Origin: Ectothiorhodospiraceae bacterium
GTDB taxonomy: Bacteria > Pseudomonadota > Gammaproteobacteria > Thiohalomonadales > Thiohalomonadaceae
Assembly: GCA_007125455.1 (NCBI GenBank)
Contig: SLDE01000043.1
Location: forward strand, 1-10,558
Direction of reading: 5' to 3'
DNA length: 10,558 nt
In this document: positions 1 through 5,999 of the stretch, piece after piece
Numbering within the stretch: the first letter of the stretch is position 1
How the letters are laid out: each line of letters begins with the position of its first letter
The notes under the pieces: model-generated
Database searches by the model: none
Told to the model about the DNA's origin: nothing
What the model saw: only the letters and a program-made list of their open reading frames with translations
Position numbers and translations under genes: made by a program

Positions 1-45
1 AATAGAATTACCCGAAAGAACAACCGCCAACATCTGGAGTTTACA

Positions 46-654
46 ATGAAAACGTTTACGGGATTTAAACTTATTGCCGTGATGGCACTGGTTCTTGCCT
101 TTGCTACGGGTTGTGCGACCAAGCCTGCCGAGGAGCCGGTGGATCAGAGTGCCATTCAAGAGGCCCGGGCGGCCATCGTTGACGCTCGCGCTGCACATGC
201 ACGGGTTGATCCTGCCCACGCGGACTACGCCGCGATTGGCAACATGATCGCCGACGCCGAAGCCGCCCTGGCCGAAGGGGATACCGGTCGTGCCATCCAG
301 CTCGCCAACCAGGCTCGCCAAATGGCTGAGGCTGCAGCGGCTGCCAGGAAGCCAGTCGTTGAGGAGCCCAAAGACAAGGGCGTGACCCAGTACACCGTCG
401 TTCGTGGTGATAGCCTGTGGGCCATCTCCGGCAAGAATGAGATCTATGGCAACCCCTACCAGTGGCCACTGATCTACAAGGCCAACCGCGCTCAAATCAA
501 GGACGCCGACCTGATCCATCCTGGTCAGCGCTTCCAGATTGAACGTGGTGCCAGCCAGGCAGAGATCGACGCGGCCATCAACCATGCCCGCACCCGCGGC
601 GCATGGACCCTGGGCGTGACCGAAGAGGCTGACCTGCGCTACCTGTCGCGCTAA
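46..654 (+). CDS. LysM-domain outer-membrane lipoprotein with N-terminal DUF4398-like helical region
   Basis: Predicted envelope lipoprotein of 202 aa. The N-terminus has a lipoprotein signal peptide: basic start, hydrophobic stretch at residues 9-20, and lipobox A-T-G-C with the lipidated Cys at 23. Residue 24 is Ala, not Asp, which by the Lol sorting rule points to the outer membrane. Residues about 35-100 are Ala/Glu/Arg-rich and helical, resembling the DUF4398 type found in such lipoproteins. Residues about 115-165 form one LysM domain (YTVVRGDSLWAIS near its start, HPGQRFQI near its end), which in this family binds peptidoglycan glycan. The start is supported by GGAG at 36-39, 6 nt before ATG. 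TAGAAT at 3-8 could be a -10 box, but its -35 lies outside the window. The gene stands alone and is closed by a terminator. The precise role is unknown; a structural or cell-wall-anchoring role is inferred. Confidence 0.85.
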   Translation: MKTFTGFKLIAVMALVLAFATGCATKPAEEPVDQSAIQEARAAIVDARAAHARVDPAHADYAAIGNMIADAEAALAEGDTGRAIQLANQARQMAEAAAAARKPVVEEPKDKGVTQYTVVRGDSLWAISGKNEIYGNPYQWPLIYKANRAQIKDADLIHPGQRFQIERGASQAEIDAAINHARTRGAWTLGVTEEADLRYLSR

Positions 655-678
655 GTCACTTCGCTCCGCTTCAGCAAG

Positions 679-704
679 AAGGGCCCCTTGGCGGGGCCCT
701 TTTT
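679..704 (+). terminator. Rho-independent terminator after the LysM lipoprotein gene
   Basis: A perfect 7-bp GC stem (GGGCCCC / GGGGCCC) with loop TTGGC lies at 681-699. It is extended by A-A/T-T pairs and followed directly by a T tract (700-704). It sits 25 nt after the lipoprotein stop and isolates that gene from the thioredoxin-like gene downstream. Confidence 0.93.
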
Positions 705-734
705 GCGTTCAGGGCGATGATGCGGCGGAACTGG

Positions 735-743
735 TGTTAGAAT
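735..743 (+). promoter_or_regulatory. Possible extended -10 promoter for the TlpA-like gene
   Basis: TGTTAGAAT matches an extended -10 element (TGn plus TAGAAT, 5 of 6 to TATAAT) about 42 nt before the preferred ATG at 785 and after the terminator. No good -35 lies 17 nt upstream, so it is only a candidate. Confidence 0.35.
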
Positions 744-784
744 TGGCGGTCGAACCTTTAACGTACTCTTATGGCAGGATAGGC

Positions 785-1249
785 ATGACATACAAACATC
801 TCCCACTCATGGCAGCGTTGCTCCTGTTACCTGTCCTTGGACTGGCAGCTGATAAGGAGGCAGGCTTTACCGATATTCATGGCAATACCATGAATATGTC
901 TGAGTTGCAGGGAAAGTGGGTGGTGGTGAATTACTGGGCAACCTGGTGTCCGCCCTGTTTGGAAGAGCTTCCGGAGCTTGAGCAGTTTCACGATACCCAC
1001 AAGGACGATCTTGCTGTGGTGTTGGCGTTTAACACAGAAGATGGGCTGACTATGGACGAATTGGCGGCGTTTGCCGATGATTACATGCTCAGCTTTCCGA
1101 TCATCCCACAACAGGATACGCTGCCCAGCTTCGGCCCGGTGCCGGGTCTGCCGACCACTTTTTTGATTGATCCCCAGGGTGAGGTTGCCGCACGCCAGGT
1201 GGGCAAGGTCACCGCCGAGATGATTGAGGGCTTTATCGCACGCCATTAA
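785..1249 (+). CDS. TlpA/ResA-like periplasmic thiol-disulfide oxidoreductase
   Basis: Predicted periplasmic thioredoxin-fold protein of 154 aa. The chosen ATG at 785 gives a clean signal peptide (hydrophobic residues 7-20, likely cleavage after A21 or A22) and has AGGAT just upstream. A longer reading from GTG at 734 would place 17 unneeded residues ahead of the signal peptide. The active site is WCPPC (Cys55 and Cys58) after the typical VVVNYWATW strand. The cis-proline loop is PGLPTTFLID with Pro123. Family members reduce or isomerise disulfides in secreted proteins and apo-cytochromes, usually fed by a CcdA/DsbD-type membrane reductant. No such partner or cytochrome gene is adjacent, so the substrate is unknown. 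A gap of 151 nt separates it from a second thioredoxin-fold gene on the same strand. Confidence 0.88.
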   Translation: MTYKHLPLMAALLLLPVLGLAADKEAGFTDIHGNTMNMSELQGKWVVVNYWATWCPPCLEELPELEQFHDTHKDDLAVVLAFNTEDGLTMDELAAFADDYMLSFPIIPQQDTLPSFGPVPGLPTTFLIDPQGEVAARQVGKVTAEMIEGFIARH

Positions 1250-1307
1250 CTGAGAGGAGCCTGACGATCCCGCGTGCGCAGATACAGCGACGCGTCATGA
1301 GATAAAG

Positions 1308-1322
1308 CGTCCCACTGGGACG
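1308..1322. promoter_or_regulatory. Perfect 7-bp inverted repeat, possible operator or small hairpin
   Basis: CGTCCCA-c-TGGGACG is a perfect inverted repeat around one base, in the gap between the two thioredoxin-fold genes. No T tract follows, so it is not a normal terminator. A dimeric regulator site or RNA hairpin is possible. I recognise no specific regulator. Confidence 0.35.
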
Positions 1323-1351
1323 ACCTGTACCCAAGCTGCCAACGAGCAGCA

Positions 1352-1368
1352 CCGCTCCCCCCGAGCGG
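1352..1368 (+). other. Small GC hairpin in the leader of the thioredoxin/TolC operon
   Basis: CCGCTC-ccccc-GAGCGG forms a 6-bp stem with a five-C loop, 19 nt before the ribosome binding site of the gene at 1401. No T tract follows. It could be part of the operon leader; its function is unknown. Confidence 0.3.
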
Positions 1369-1400
1369 CTACCAATAATACCCATTGAGGAGTCGATACG

Positions 1401-1925
1401 ATGAAACAGCTATTCGCAGCACTCTGTCTAGCCGTGCTGAGCGTGGCATCGGCCACAGCGTCAGATACCCGTGACCCATCCAGTCATTTCTTCCATGAGA
1501 GCTTTGGTGATTTCTCCGAGGAGCTTGAGTTGGCCCGCGACGAGGGGAAAAGTGGCGTGGTCATCTTCTTTGAAATGGACGACTGCCCGTTTTGCCATTG
1601 GATGAAGCAACATGTGCTTAACCAGCGAGAGGTACAGGACTATTTTCGTGAGCACTTTCAGGTCTATGTGGTCGATGTGGATGGCGGGATCGAGGTGGTG
1701 GACTTCGACGGTCGCCGCATGAGCCAGCAGGACTTTGCCTTTCGCGAGCACCGGGTGCGCGCCACGCCGGTCACGATCTTCTTTGACCTGGAAGGCAATG
1801 CGGTACACCGCTTTACCGGTCGCACCGCCGATGCGGATGAGTTCCTGTTGATGGGCCACTTCGTCAAGGAGGGGATCTACAAGGAGATGCGCTTCGCCCG
1901 CTATAAGCGCGAACAGCAGGAGTGA
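1401..1925 (+). CDS. Periplasmic thioredoxin-fold protein (SoxW/Thioredoxin_7-like), CPFC active site
   Basis: Predicted exported thioredoxin-like protein of 174 aa. The signal peptide spans residues 1-20 (cleavage near ATA-SD). The active-site CPFC is at 62-65 within FFEMDDCPFCHWMK, and the cis-Pro loop RATPVTIFFD has Pro123. A CxFC site with a following HWMK helix resembles the SoxW-like and related thioredoxin_7 proteins rather than TlpA; SoxW-type proteins are reductases in some sulfur-oxidation systems, but no sox gene is visible. The start is fixed by GAGGAG at 1387-1392, 8 nt before ATG. It is the first gene of a tight cluster: the TolC-like gene starts 4 nt after its stop. The context suggests redox maintenance of an envelope or secreted substrate linked to the downstream export proteins; this is inference. 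Confidence 0.82.
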   Translation: MKQLFAALCLAVLSVASATASDTRDPSSHFFHESFGDFSEELELARDEGKSGVVIFFEMDDCPFCHWMKQHVLNQREVQDYFREHFQVYVVDVDGGIEVVDFDGRRMSQQDFAFREHRVRATPVTIFFDLEGNAVHRFTGRTADADEFLLMGHFVKEGIYKEMRFARYKREQQE

Positions 1926-1929
1926 ACCC

Positions 1930-3216
1930 ATGCACCTTCTCAAAGGAATGGCCTGCCTGTTGCTGTGCGGCTTGCCGCTAGCGCTGCAGGCCCAGCAAGA
2001 TACTCCCCTGCCAGAACCCCTGACCCTGGAATACGCCCTCTCGCTGGCGAGCGAGACCCATCCCGATGTGTTGATGAATGAGGCCGCCCAGGCCCGGGCA
2101 TTGGCGCAACGCGATGCCTCCCGTGCCGAGACGAGCCTCAACGCCTCTGTCGAAGGGCAGTTGCGTTGGGTGGGGCCGCGCCGGGAAGACCCGGACAGCA
2201 TCACCGATGACCACCGCCTCAGCCTGTTTCTTCGCAAGCCGCTCTACGATTTCGGGCGTAGCAGCGCCTCCCTGGATGCCGCCGACCATAGCATCCGGGG
2301 TAGCGAGCTGCGTTATCAGGCCCTGCTCGACCAGCGGCGTCTGCAGATCATGGAGGCCTACTTCGCGGTGCTGTTGGCCGATATGGGCTACGACCGGGAT
2401 ATGGAAGCGATGGCGATGGCCTACATCCGCCTTGATCGTTTGCGCAATCGCCACGAGTTGGGCCAGGCCTCGGATATCGAGCTGTTGGAGTTGGAACGGG
2501 ACTATGACGTCTCACGCCACCAGCTCTCGCGCAGTAGCAACGAGCAGCGTGCCAGCCGTGCCCGCCTGGCCAACCTGTTGAACCGTCCTGGGCAGCTGCC
2601 CTCCAGCCTGTCCCGCCCACGCCTGGACTCCCAGGGGCGTGAATTGCCCGAGCTGGATGCGCTGTATCAGCAGGCATTGCAAAACAACCCCCGTATCCTG
2701 GCCCTGGAGGCCGAGCTGTCGGCCGCCAACCGTCGGGTGAGAGCGGCGGGGAACGATGCCCGTCCCCGTCTGGATGGTGAGCTGGAGGCATCCCACTATA
2801 GCCGCGAACTGGGCTCCAGCGATCGCTGGCGTGCTGGGGTCTATCTCACCGTACCGATATACAGTGGCGGGCGTGTCGATGTCGGGGTAGCGCATGAGCG
2901 CGCGGCGCTGTACGAGGTGCAGGCCAGGCTGGAGCGGGAACGCTATGAGCTGCGTCAGCAGGTGCTGGAGACCTGGTTGGCACTGCAGTCATTGCAGCTT
3001 GAGCGCCAGCGGGCGCTGAGTGAGCAGAGCTTTCGCGATCTTTACCTGGATCGCAGCCGTGCCAATTACGAGATGGAGGTGCGTTCCGACCTGGGGGACT
3101 CCATGGTACGGCTGAGCGAGTCGCAGTTGGCACTGGCACAGGTCAACTACGACCTTGCCCTGGCCTGGGAGCGCCTGGCGCTGTTGCTTGGGCAACAGGG
3201 TGCCCCCCACCACTAA
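1930..3216 (+). CDS. TolC-family outer-membrane efflux/secretion protein
   Basis: Outer-membrane factor of 428 aa, the usual length for this family. The signal peptide is at residues 1-21 (cleavage near LQA-QQ). The mature protein opens with a proline-rich stretch and LTLEYALSLASETHPDVL, typical of the first OEP repeat. Two internal repeats are visible: each has long Arg/Glu/Gln/Leu-rich coiled helices and a beta-strand return, marked by KPLYDFGRSSA and later VPIYSGGRVDV. In this family the trimer makes an outer-membrane beta-barrel plus a periplasmic alpha-barrel and joins an adaptor and an inner-membrane pump. The ATG lies 4 nt after the upstream stop, and AGGAG inside the upstream gene's end serves as ribosome binding site. 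The adaptor gene follows 42 nt later. The transported substrate cannot be read from the sequence. Confidence 0.93.
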   Translation: MHLLKGMACLLLCGLPLALQAQQDTPLPEPLTLEYALSLASETHPDVLMNEAAQARALAQRDASRAETSLNASVEGQLRWVGPRREDPDSITDDHRLSLFLRKPLYDFGRSSASLDAADHSIRGSELRYQALLDQRRLQIMEAYFAVLLADMGYDRDMEAMAMAYIRLDRLRNRHELGQASDIELLELERDYDVSRHQLSRSSNEQRASRARLANLLNRPGQLPSSLSRPRLDSQGRELPELDALYQQALQNNPRILALEAELSAANRRVRAAGNDARPRLDGELEASHYSRELGSSDRWRAGVYLTVPIYSGGRVDVGVAHERAALYEVQARLERERYELRQQVLETWLALQSLQLERQRALSEQSFRDLYLDRSRANYEMEVRSDLGDSMVRLSESQLALAQVNYDLALAWERLALLLGQQGAPHH

Positions 3217-3258
3217 ACACCACATGGCATCCACGAAGCGGTGCCGGGAGAATCGATA

Positions 3259-4008
3259 ATGAACAAGAAAATTGCGTTTGCCCTGACTACCTGTCTGCTA
3301 CTTACCTCACCACTGCTGGCCGACTGGGAGGGAAGCACCCACTGGGCCGGACTGACGGTGCTGAGCACCCCGGCCAGTGGGGTGGTGGCTGAGGTCAATG
3401 TGCAGGCCGGTGATGTGATCCGCCAGGGCCAGACGCTGCTGCGTCTGCAACAAAACGCCCTGCGCGCTGATCTCGAACAGGCGCGGGCGCAGCGGCGTTA
3501 TCAACAGATGCAAAATGAGGAGGCCACACGGGAGTTGGAACGGGCCGAAGAGCTCTACGAGCGCACCGTGCTGGCAGACCACGAGCTGGAGCTGGCCAAG
3601 ATCGCTGCTGCCCGCGCCGAGGCCAGCTACCAGCAGGCCCGCGCCAGTGAGCAACTGGCCCGCCAGGCACTGGCCGACAGTGAGTTACGTGCCCCCTTCG
3701 ATGGCTTGGTGATCGCGCGCCACGTTCAGCCCGGAGAGACCGTAGCCAACCGCCACACGGCCACGCGGATGCTGGAGCTGGCCGATAGTTCGCGTATGCT
3801 CGCCGAGGTGGCGCTGGCCGCCGACGCGGTCACCGGCCTGCGAGTGGGGGCCGAGATGGCGGTAGAGGTGGCCGGTGAGCGCTATCCGGGGGTGTTGGAG
3901 GCGATCCAGTATCGCCATGGCGAGTCGCGCCCCTACCTGCTGCAGGTGAGCTTTCCATTACAGGGGCCGATGCAGGCCGGCCTGCCCGCCAGGGTCCGTC
4001 GCCCATGA
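3259..4008 (+). CDS. HlyD/RND-type periplasmic adaptor (membrane fusion protein), short form
   Basis: Periplasmic adaptor of 249 aa. The chosen ATG at 3259 has GGGAG at 3246-3250 and yields a clean signal peptide (cleavage after LLA, residues 19-21). A GTG at 3241 would add six residues and overlap the ribosome binding site. Domains in order: first half of a biotinyl-lipoyl fold (TPASGVVAEVNVQAGDVIRQ), a coiled-coil hairpin rich in Glu/Ala/Arg, the second lipoyl half (LRAPFDGLVIARHVQPGETV), then a beta-barrel segment. Typical RND adaptors are about 350-400 aa; this one lacks most of the C-terminal membrane-proximal region. It is signal-peptide-bearing without a lipobox. No inner-membrane transporter gene is adjacent, so the pump must be encoded elsewhere or be absent. 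Its end overlaps acyP by 4 nt. Confidence 0.87.
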   Translation: MNKKIAFALTTCLLLTSPLLADWEGSTHWAGLTVLSTPASGVVAEVNVQAGDVIRQGQTLLRLQQNALRADLEQARAQRRYQQMQNEEATRELERAEELYERTVLADHELELAKIAAARAEASYQQARASEQLARQALADSELRAPFDGLVIARHVQPGETVANRHTATRMLELADSSRMLAEVALAADAVTGLRVGAEMAVEVAGERYPGVLEAIQYRHGESRPYLLQVSFPLQGPMQAGLPARVRRP

Positions 4009-4280
4009 GTGGCTGTCGCCGCTGGCTTGTCAGTGGCAAGGTGCAGGGGGTCTGGTTTCGCGACTCCACGCGGCGTCAGGCCCTGACGCTGGGCTTGCAG
4101 GGCCACGCCCGCAATCTGGCCGATGGTCGGGTCGAGGTGGTGGCTTGTGGTGAGTACGATTCGCTGCAACACTTGCAGGAGTGGCTGTGGCAGGGGCCCG
4201 AGCGGGCCAGGGTGGATGGGGTGGATGCTGAGCCTTTGCCGGAAGATACCGAGGTGAATGCGGGCTTTGTGATCGCTTAG
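4005..4280 (+). CDS. acyP: Acylphosphatase
   Basis: Small cytoplasmic acylphosphatase of 91 aa, full length for the family, which hydrolyses carboxyl-phosphate bonds such as that of acetyl phosphate or 1,3-bisphosphoglycerate. The signature GKVQGVWFRDSTRRQA is at residues 11-26, with the phosphate-binding catalytic Arg at 19. The second signature ARNLADGRVEV has the catalytic Asn at 37. The start overlaps the adaptor stop in an ATGA arrangement, so it is probably translationally coupled. Acylphosphatases are often placed in unrelated operons, so the link with the exporter may only be co-transcription. It is the last gene of the operon; a palindrome follows and the next gene converges on it. 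Confidence 0.95.
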   Translation: MSGCRRWLVSGKVQGVWFRDSTRRQALTLGLQGHARNLADGRVEVVACGEYDSLQHLQEWLWQGPERARVDGVDAEPLPEDTEVNAGFVIA

Positions 4281-4322
4281 GGGTGGTCGAATGCCACGAT
4301 TATTCCGATCTGCCTAGGACCA

Positions 4323-4366
4323 ATGGCGGGCACGGTCCACCCTATAGGGCGGACCATGGCCGCTGT
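4323..4366. repeat. 44-nt imperfect palindrome between convergent acyP and the kamA-like gene
   Basis: The core at 4334-4355 is GGTCCACCCT-AT-AGGGCGGACC, one mismatch in 22 nt. Pairing continues outwards to 4323/4366 with two more mismatches and two G-T pairs. On the minus strand two of the three mismatches become G-U wobbles, so the fold is more stable as the 3' end of the kamA-like transcript. There is no U tract, so it may act as a transcript-stabilising hairpin, a bidirectional barrier, or a REP-like element. Only one copy is visible here. Confidence 0.6.
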
Positions 4367-4421
4367 CATTGCGCCATGATGGTCGAAACGACGACAACGG
4401 CACGAGTCATTACCATTCAGC

Positions 4422-5819
4422 TTAGCTTAGCGGAACCGGACAGAGCTTGCGCTCCTGCATCTGCCGGTATTCTGCGTCGAAGAAGAACGCCTCTTCGCCA
4501 AAGGCTGGCTCCAGGTGGTTGAGCCAGGTGGCCTGTGGATTGTACTTGGCAAAGAAGGGGCGCTGCACCCACTCAGGGTTGCGCCCCTGGATGAAGCGCA
4601 GTACGAAGACCTTTTCCCCATTGATCTCGCTAACCCCCTGGATCTCCACCTTGCCGGGCCCGGCGCTCATCGACGGGCCACGGGCGGTGCGGGCCAGCCC
4701 GGACACCCGTGACATCGCGTCACGATAGATCTCCCAGGCACGCTTCAGTGGCACCTCGAAGTAGTGACGCGCTCCGGTATCGCGCTCCACGAACATATAG
4801 TAGGGGATGATCCCCAAGTGGCTTTGCATTCGCCACATGGTCGCCCAGACCTGCGGATCGTCATTGATGTGGGCCACCAGGGGGGATTGGCTGCGGATCA
4901 CCGCACCGGTGGCGCGAATACGGCGTATCGCCTCACGGGCGATAGGGGTGTCGATCTCACGCCAGTGATTGATGTGGGCCATGATCGCTACCTGCTTGCC
5001 GTTCTTTACCAGCTTTTCTAGCAGGCGCAGCAGTTCATCCGCATCGGGGTCGCTAACAAAGCGCTGCGGCCAGAAGCTAATGGCCTTGGTGCCGATCCGC
5101 AGATTGTGGATATGCTCGAATTCCTTACCCAGCAAGGGCTTGAGGTAGCCCTCCAGGTGACGTGTCTTCATCACCATCGGATCACCGCCGGTGATCAACA
5201 GGTCGCTGACCGCCTTGTGGCGGCGCAGGTAGTCATGCAGTCTGCCCGCTTCGTTGGAGCTGAAGCGCAGTTCTTTGTCGCCGACGAATTGTGCCCAGCG
5301 GAAGCAGAAGCTGCAGTAGCTGTGGCAGGTCTGCCCCTGACTGGGGAAGAACAGCACGGTCTCGCGGTATTTGTGTTGGATCCCCTCCAGGCGCTGGTTG
5401 TCCAGCTTGGGGACATTCATCTGCATCTGCCCGGCGGGGTGCGGGTTGAGTTCCTGGCGCAGGGTTTGGGCCAGCTCCCGAATCGCGCCACGGTCATCGG
5501 TTTGGCGCAGCAGATCGGCCATGCGCTGATACTGCGTCTCACTGAGCATGCCGCGCTGCGGGAAGCTGAGCTGGAAGATGGGATCGTCGGGGATATTGTC
5601 CCAGTCGATCAGCTCGTCAATGACATATTGGTTGACGCGAAATGGTAGCACATTGGCAACCACTCGCATGGCAAAGCGTTGTTCTTCATCCAGCCTGGCC
5701 AGTTGCGGGATCTGATCCAGCTGGCGCTCGGTGAAGACCTGAAAGCGTCGAGTGGCGATTTCCGTATCGTTATCCCTACTGACGCGAGCACTTCTCTGTA
5801 AATAGGAGAATGTCGTCAT
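4422..5819 (-). CDS. KamA-family radical SAM, PLP-dependent 2,3-aminomutase-like enzyme
   Basis: Cytoplasmic radical SAM enzyme of 465 aa. Its [4Fe-4S]-binding CX3CX2C motif is CHSYCSFC with Cys165, Cys169 and Cys172, followed by a KamA-like FRW. A SAM-contacting LLITGGDP lies at 207-214. SQSPLVAHINDDP (310-322) and PYYMF (339-343) align with lysine 2,3-aminomutase, and GPGK ends in Lys390, at the place of the PLP Schiff-base lysine. It is longer than EpmB (about 340 aa) and lacks a neighbouring efp, epmA or ablB gene. Against the lysine enzyme from memory, the two Asp residues that hold the lysine side-chain amine are Arg346 and Ser383 here, so lysine is doubtful as substrate. Residues 1-130 are a long N-terminal extension. 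A strong promoter and 95-nt structured leader precede the start. SD is weak (GGGT). Reaction not established. Confidence 0.85.
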   Translation of the reverse strand: MTTFSYLQRSARVSRDNDTEIATRRFQVFTERQLDQIPQLARLDEEQRFAMRVVANVLPFRVNQYVIDELIDWDNIPDDPIFQLSFPQRGMLSETQYQRMADLLRQTDDRGAIRELAQTLRQELNPHPAGQMQMNVPKLDNQRLEGIQHKYRETVLFFPSQGQTCHSYCSFCFRWAQFVGDKELRFSSNEAGRLHDYLRRHKAVSDLLITGGDPMVMKTRHLEGYLKPLLGKEFEHIHNLRIGTKAISFWPQRFVSDPDADELLRLLEKLVKNGKQVAIMAHINHWREIDTPIAREAIRRIRATGAVIRSQSPLVAHINDDPQVWATMWRMQSHLGIIPYYMFVERDTGARHYFEVPLKRAWEIYRDAMSRVSGLARTARGPSMSAGPGKVEIQGVSEINGEKVFVLRFIQGRNPEWVQRPFFAKYNPQATWLNHLEPAFGEEAFFFDAEYRQMQERKLCPVPLS

Positions 5820-5859
5820 GGATACCCATCGTCTTAATCGGTTTATGGATGCCGGTCTG

Positions 5860-5880
5860 TTATCCCTGTGGTGGGGATAA
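5860..5880 (-). other. Leader hairpin of the kamA-like gene (proximal)
   Basis: TTATCCC and GGGATAA form a perfect 7-bp stem with a 7-nt loop, about 40 nt before the start codon and inside the predicted 5' leader. No T tract follows in either direction. It could be a post-transcriptional control element or a regulator-binding palindrome. Confidence 0.45.
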
Positions 5881-5910
5881 TTGGCATATTGCAGCCGCTG
5901 GTGCGGCCAA
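5881..5910 (-). other. Leader hairpin of the kamA-like gene (distal, with alternative pairing)
   Basis: GCCGC-tggt-GCGGC (5894-5907) is a 5-bp GC hairpin at the beginning of the predicted leader. TTGGC at 5881-5885 and GCCAA at 5906-5910 can also pair, giving a larger, partly competing fold. Two exclusive folds next to a second stem is suggestive of a regulatory leader, but I do not recognise a known riboswitch. Confidence 0.35.
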
Positions 5911-5921
5911 TGGAGCCGACC

Positions 5922-5950
5922 TTTATACCAGAATAGGGGCTGCCTGGCAA
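5922..5950 (-). promoter_or_regulatory. Sigma-70-like promoter of the kamA-like gene
   Basis: Reading the minus strand: TTGCCA (-35, 5950-5945; 5 of 6 to TTGACA), 17-nt spacer, TATAAA (-10, 5927-5922; 5 of 6 to TATAAT). Transcription would start near 5915, leaving a leader of about 95 nt. The site lies in an AT-rich gap just after cheR, so the gene need not depend on read-through from the chemotaxis pair. Confidence 0.78.
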
Positions 5951-5999
5951 AATACCTTAATTAAAACAAGGGGTTTTATGGGGGTGTGGACGCTCGAGA

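Noticed and set aside
1461..2237. 258-aa open frame on the minus strand
   Set aside because: It lies antisense to the thioredoxin-like and TolC-like genes, which have signal peptides, motifs and ribosome binding sites. Its translation shows no recognisable domain.
4283..4522. 79-aa plus-strand open frame after acyP
   Set aside because: It runs through the palindrome and antisense into the end of the kamA-like gene, with no ribosome binding site and no domain.
5106..5648. 180-aa open frame antisense to the kamA-like gene
   Set aside because: The opposite strand encodes a well-motifed radical SAM enzyme; this frame is a by-product of its codon usage.
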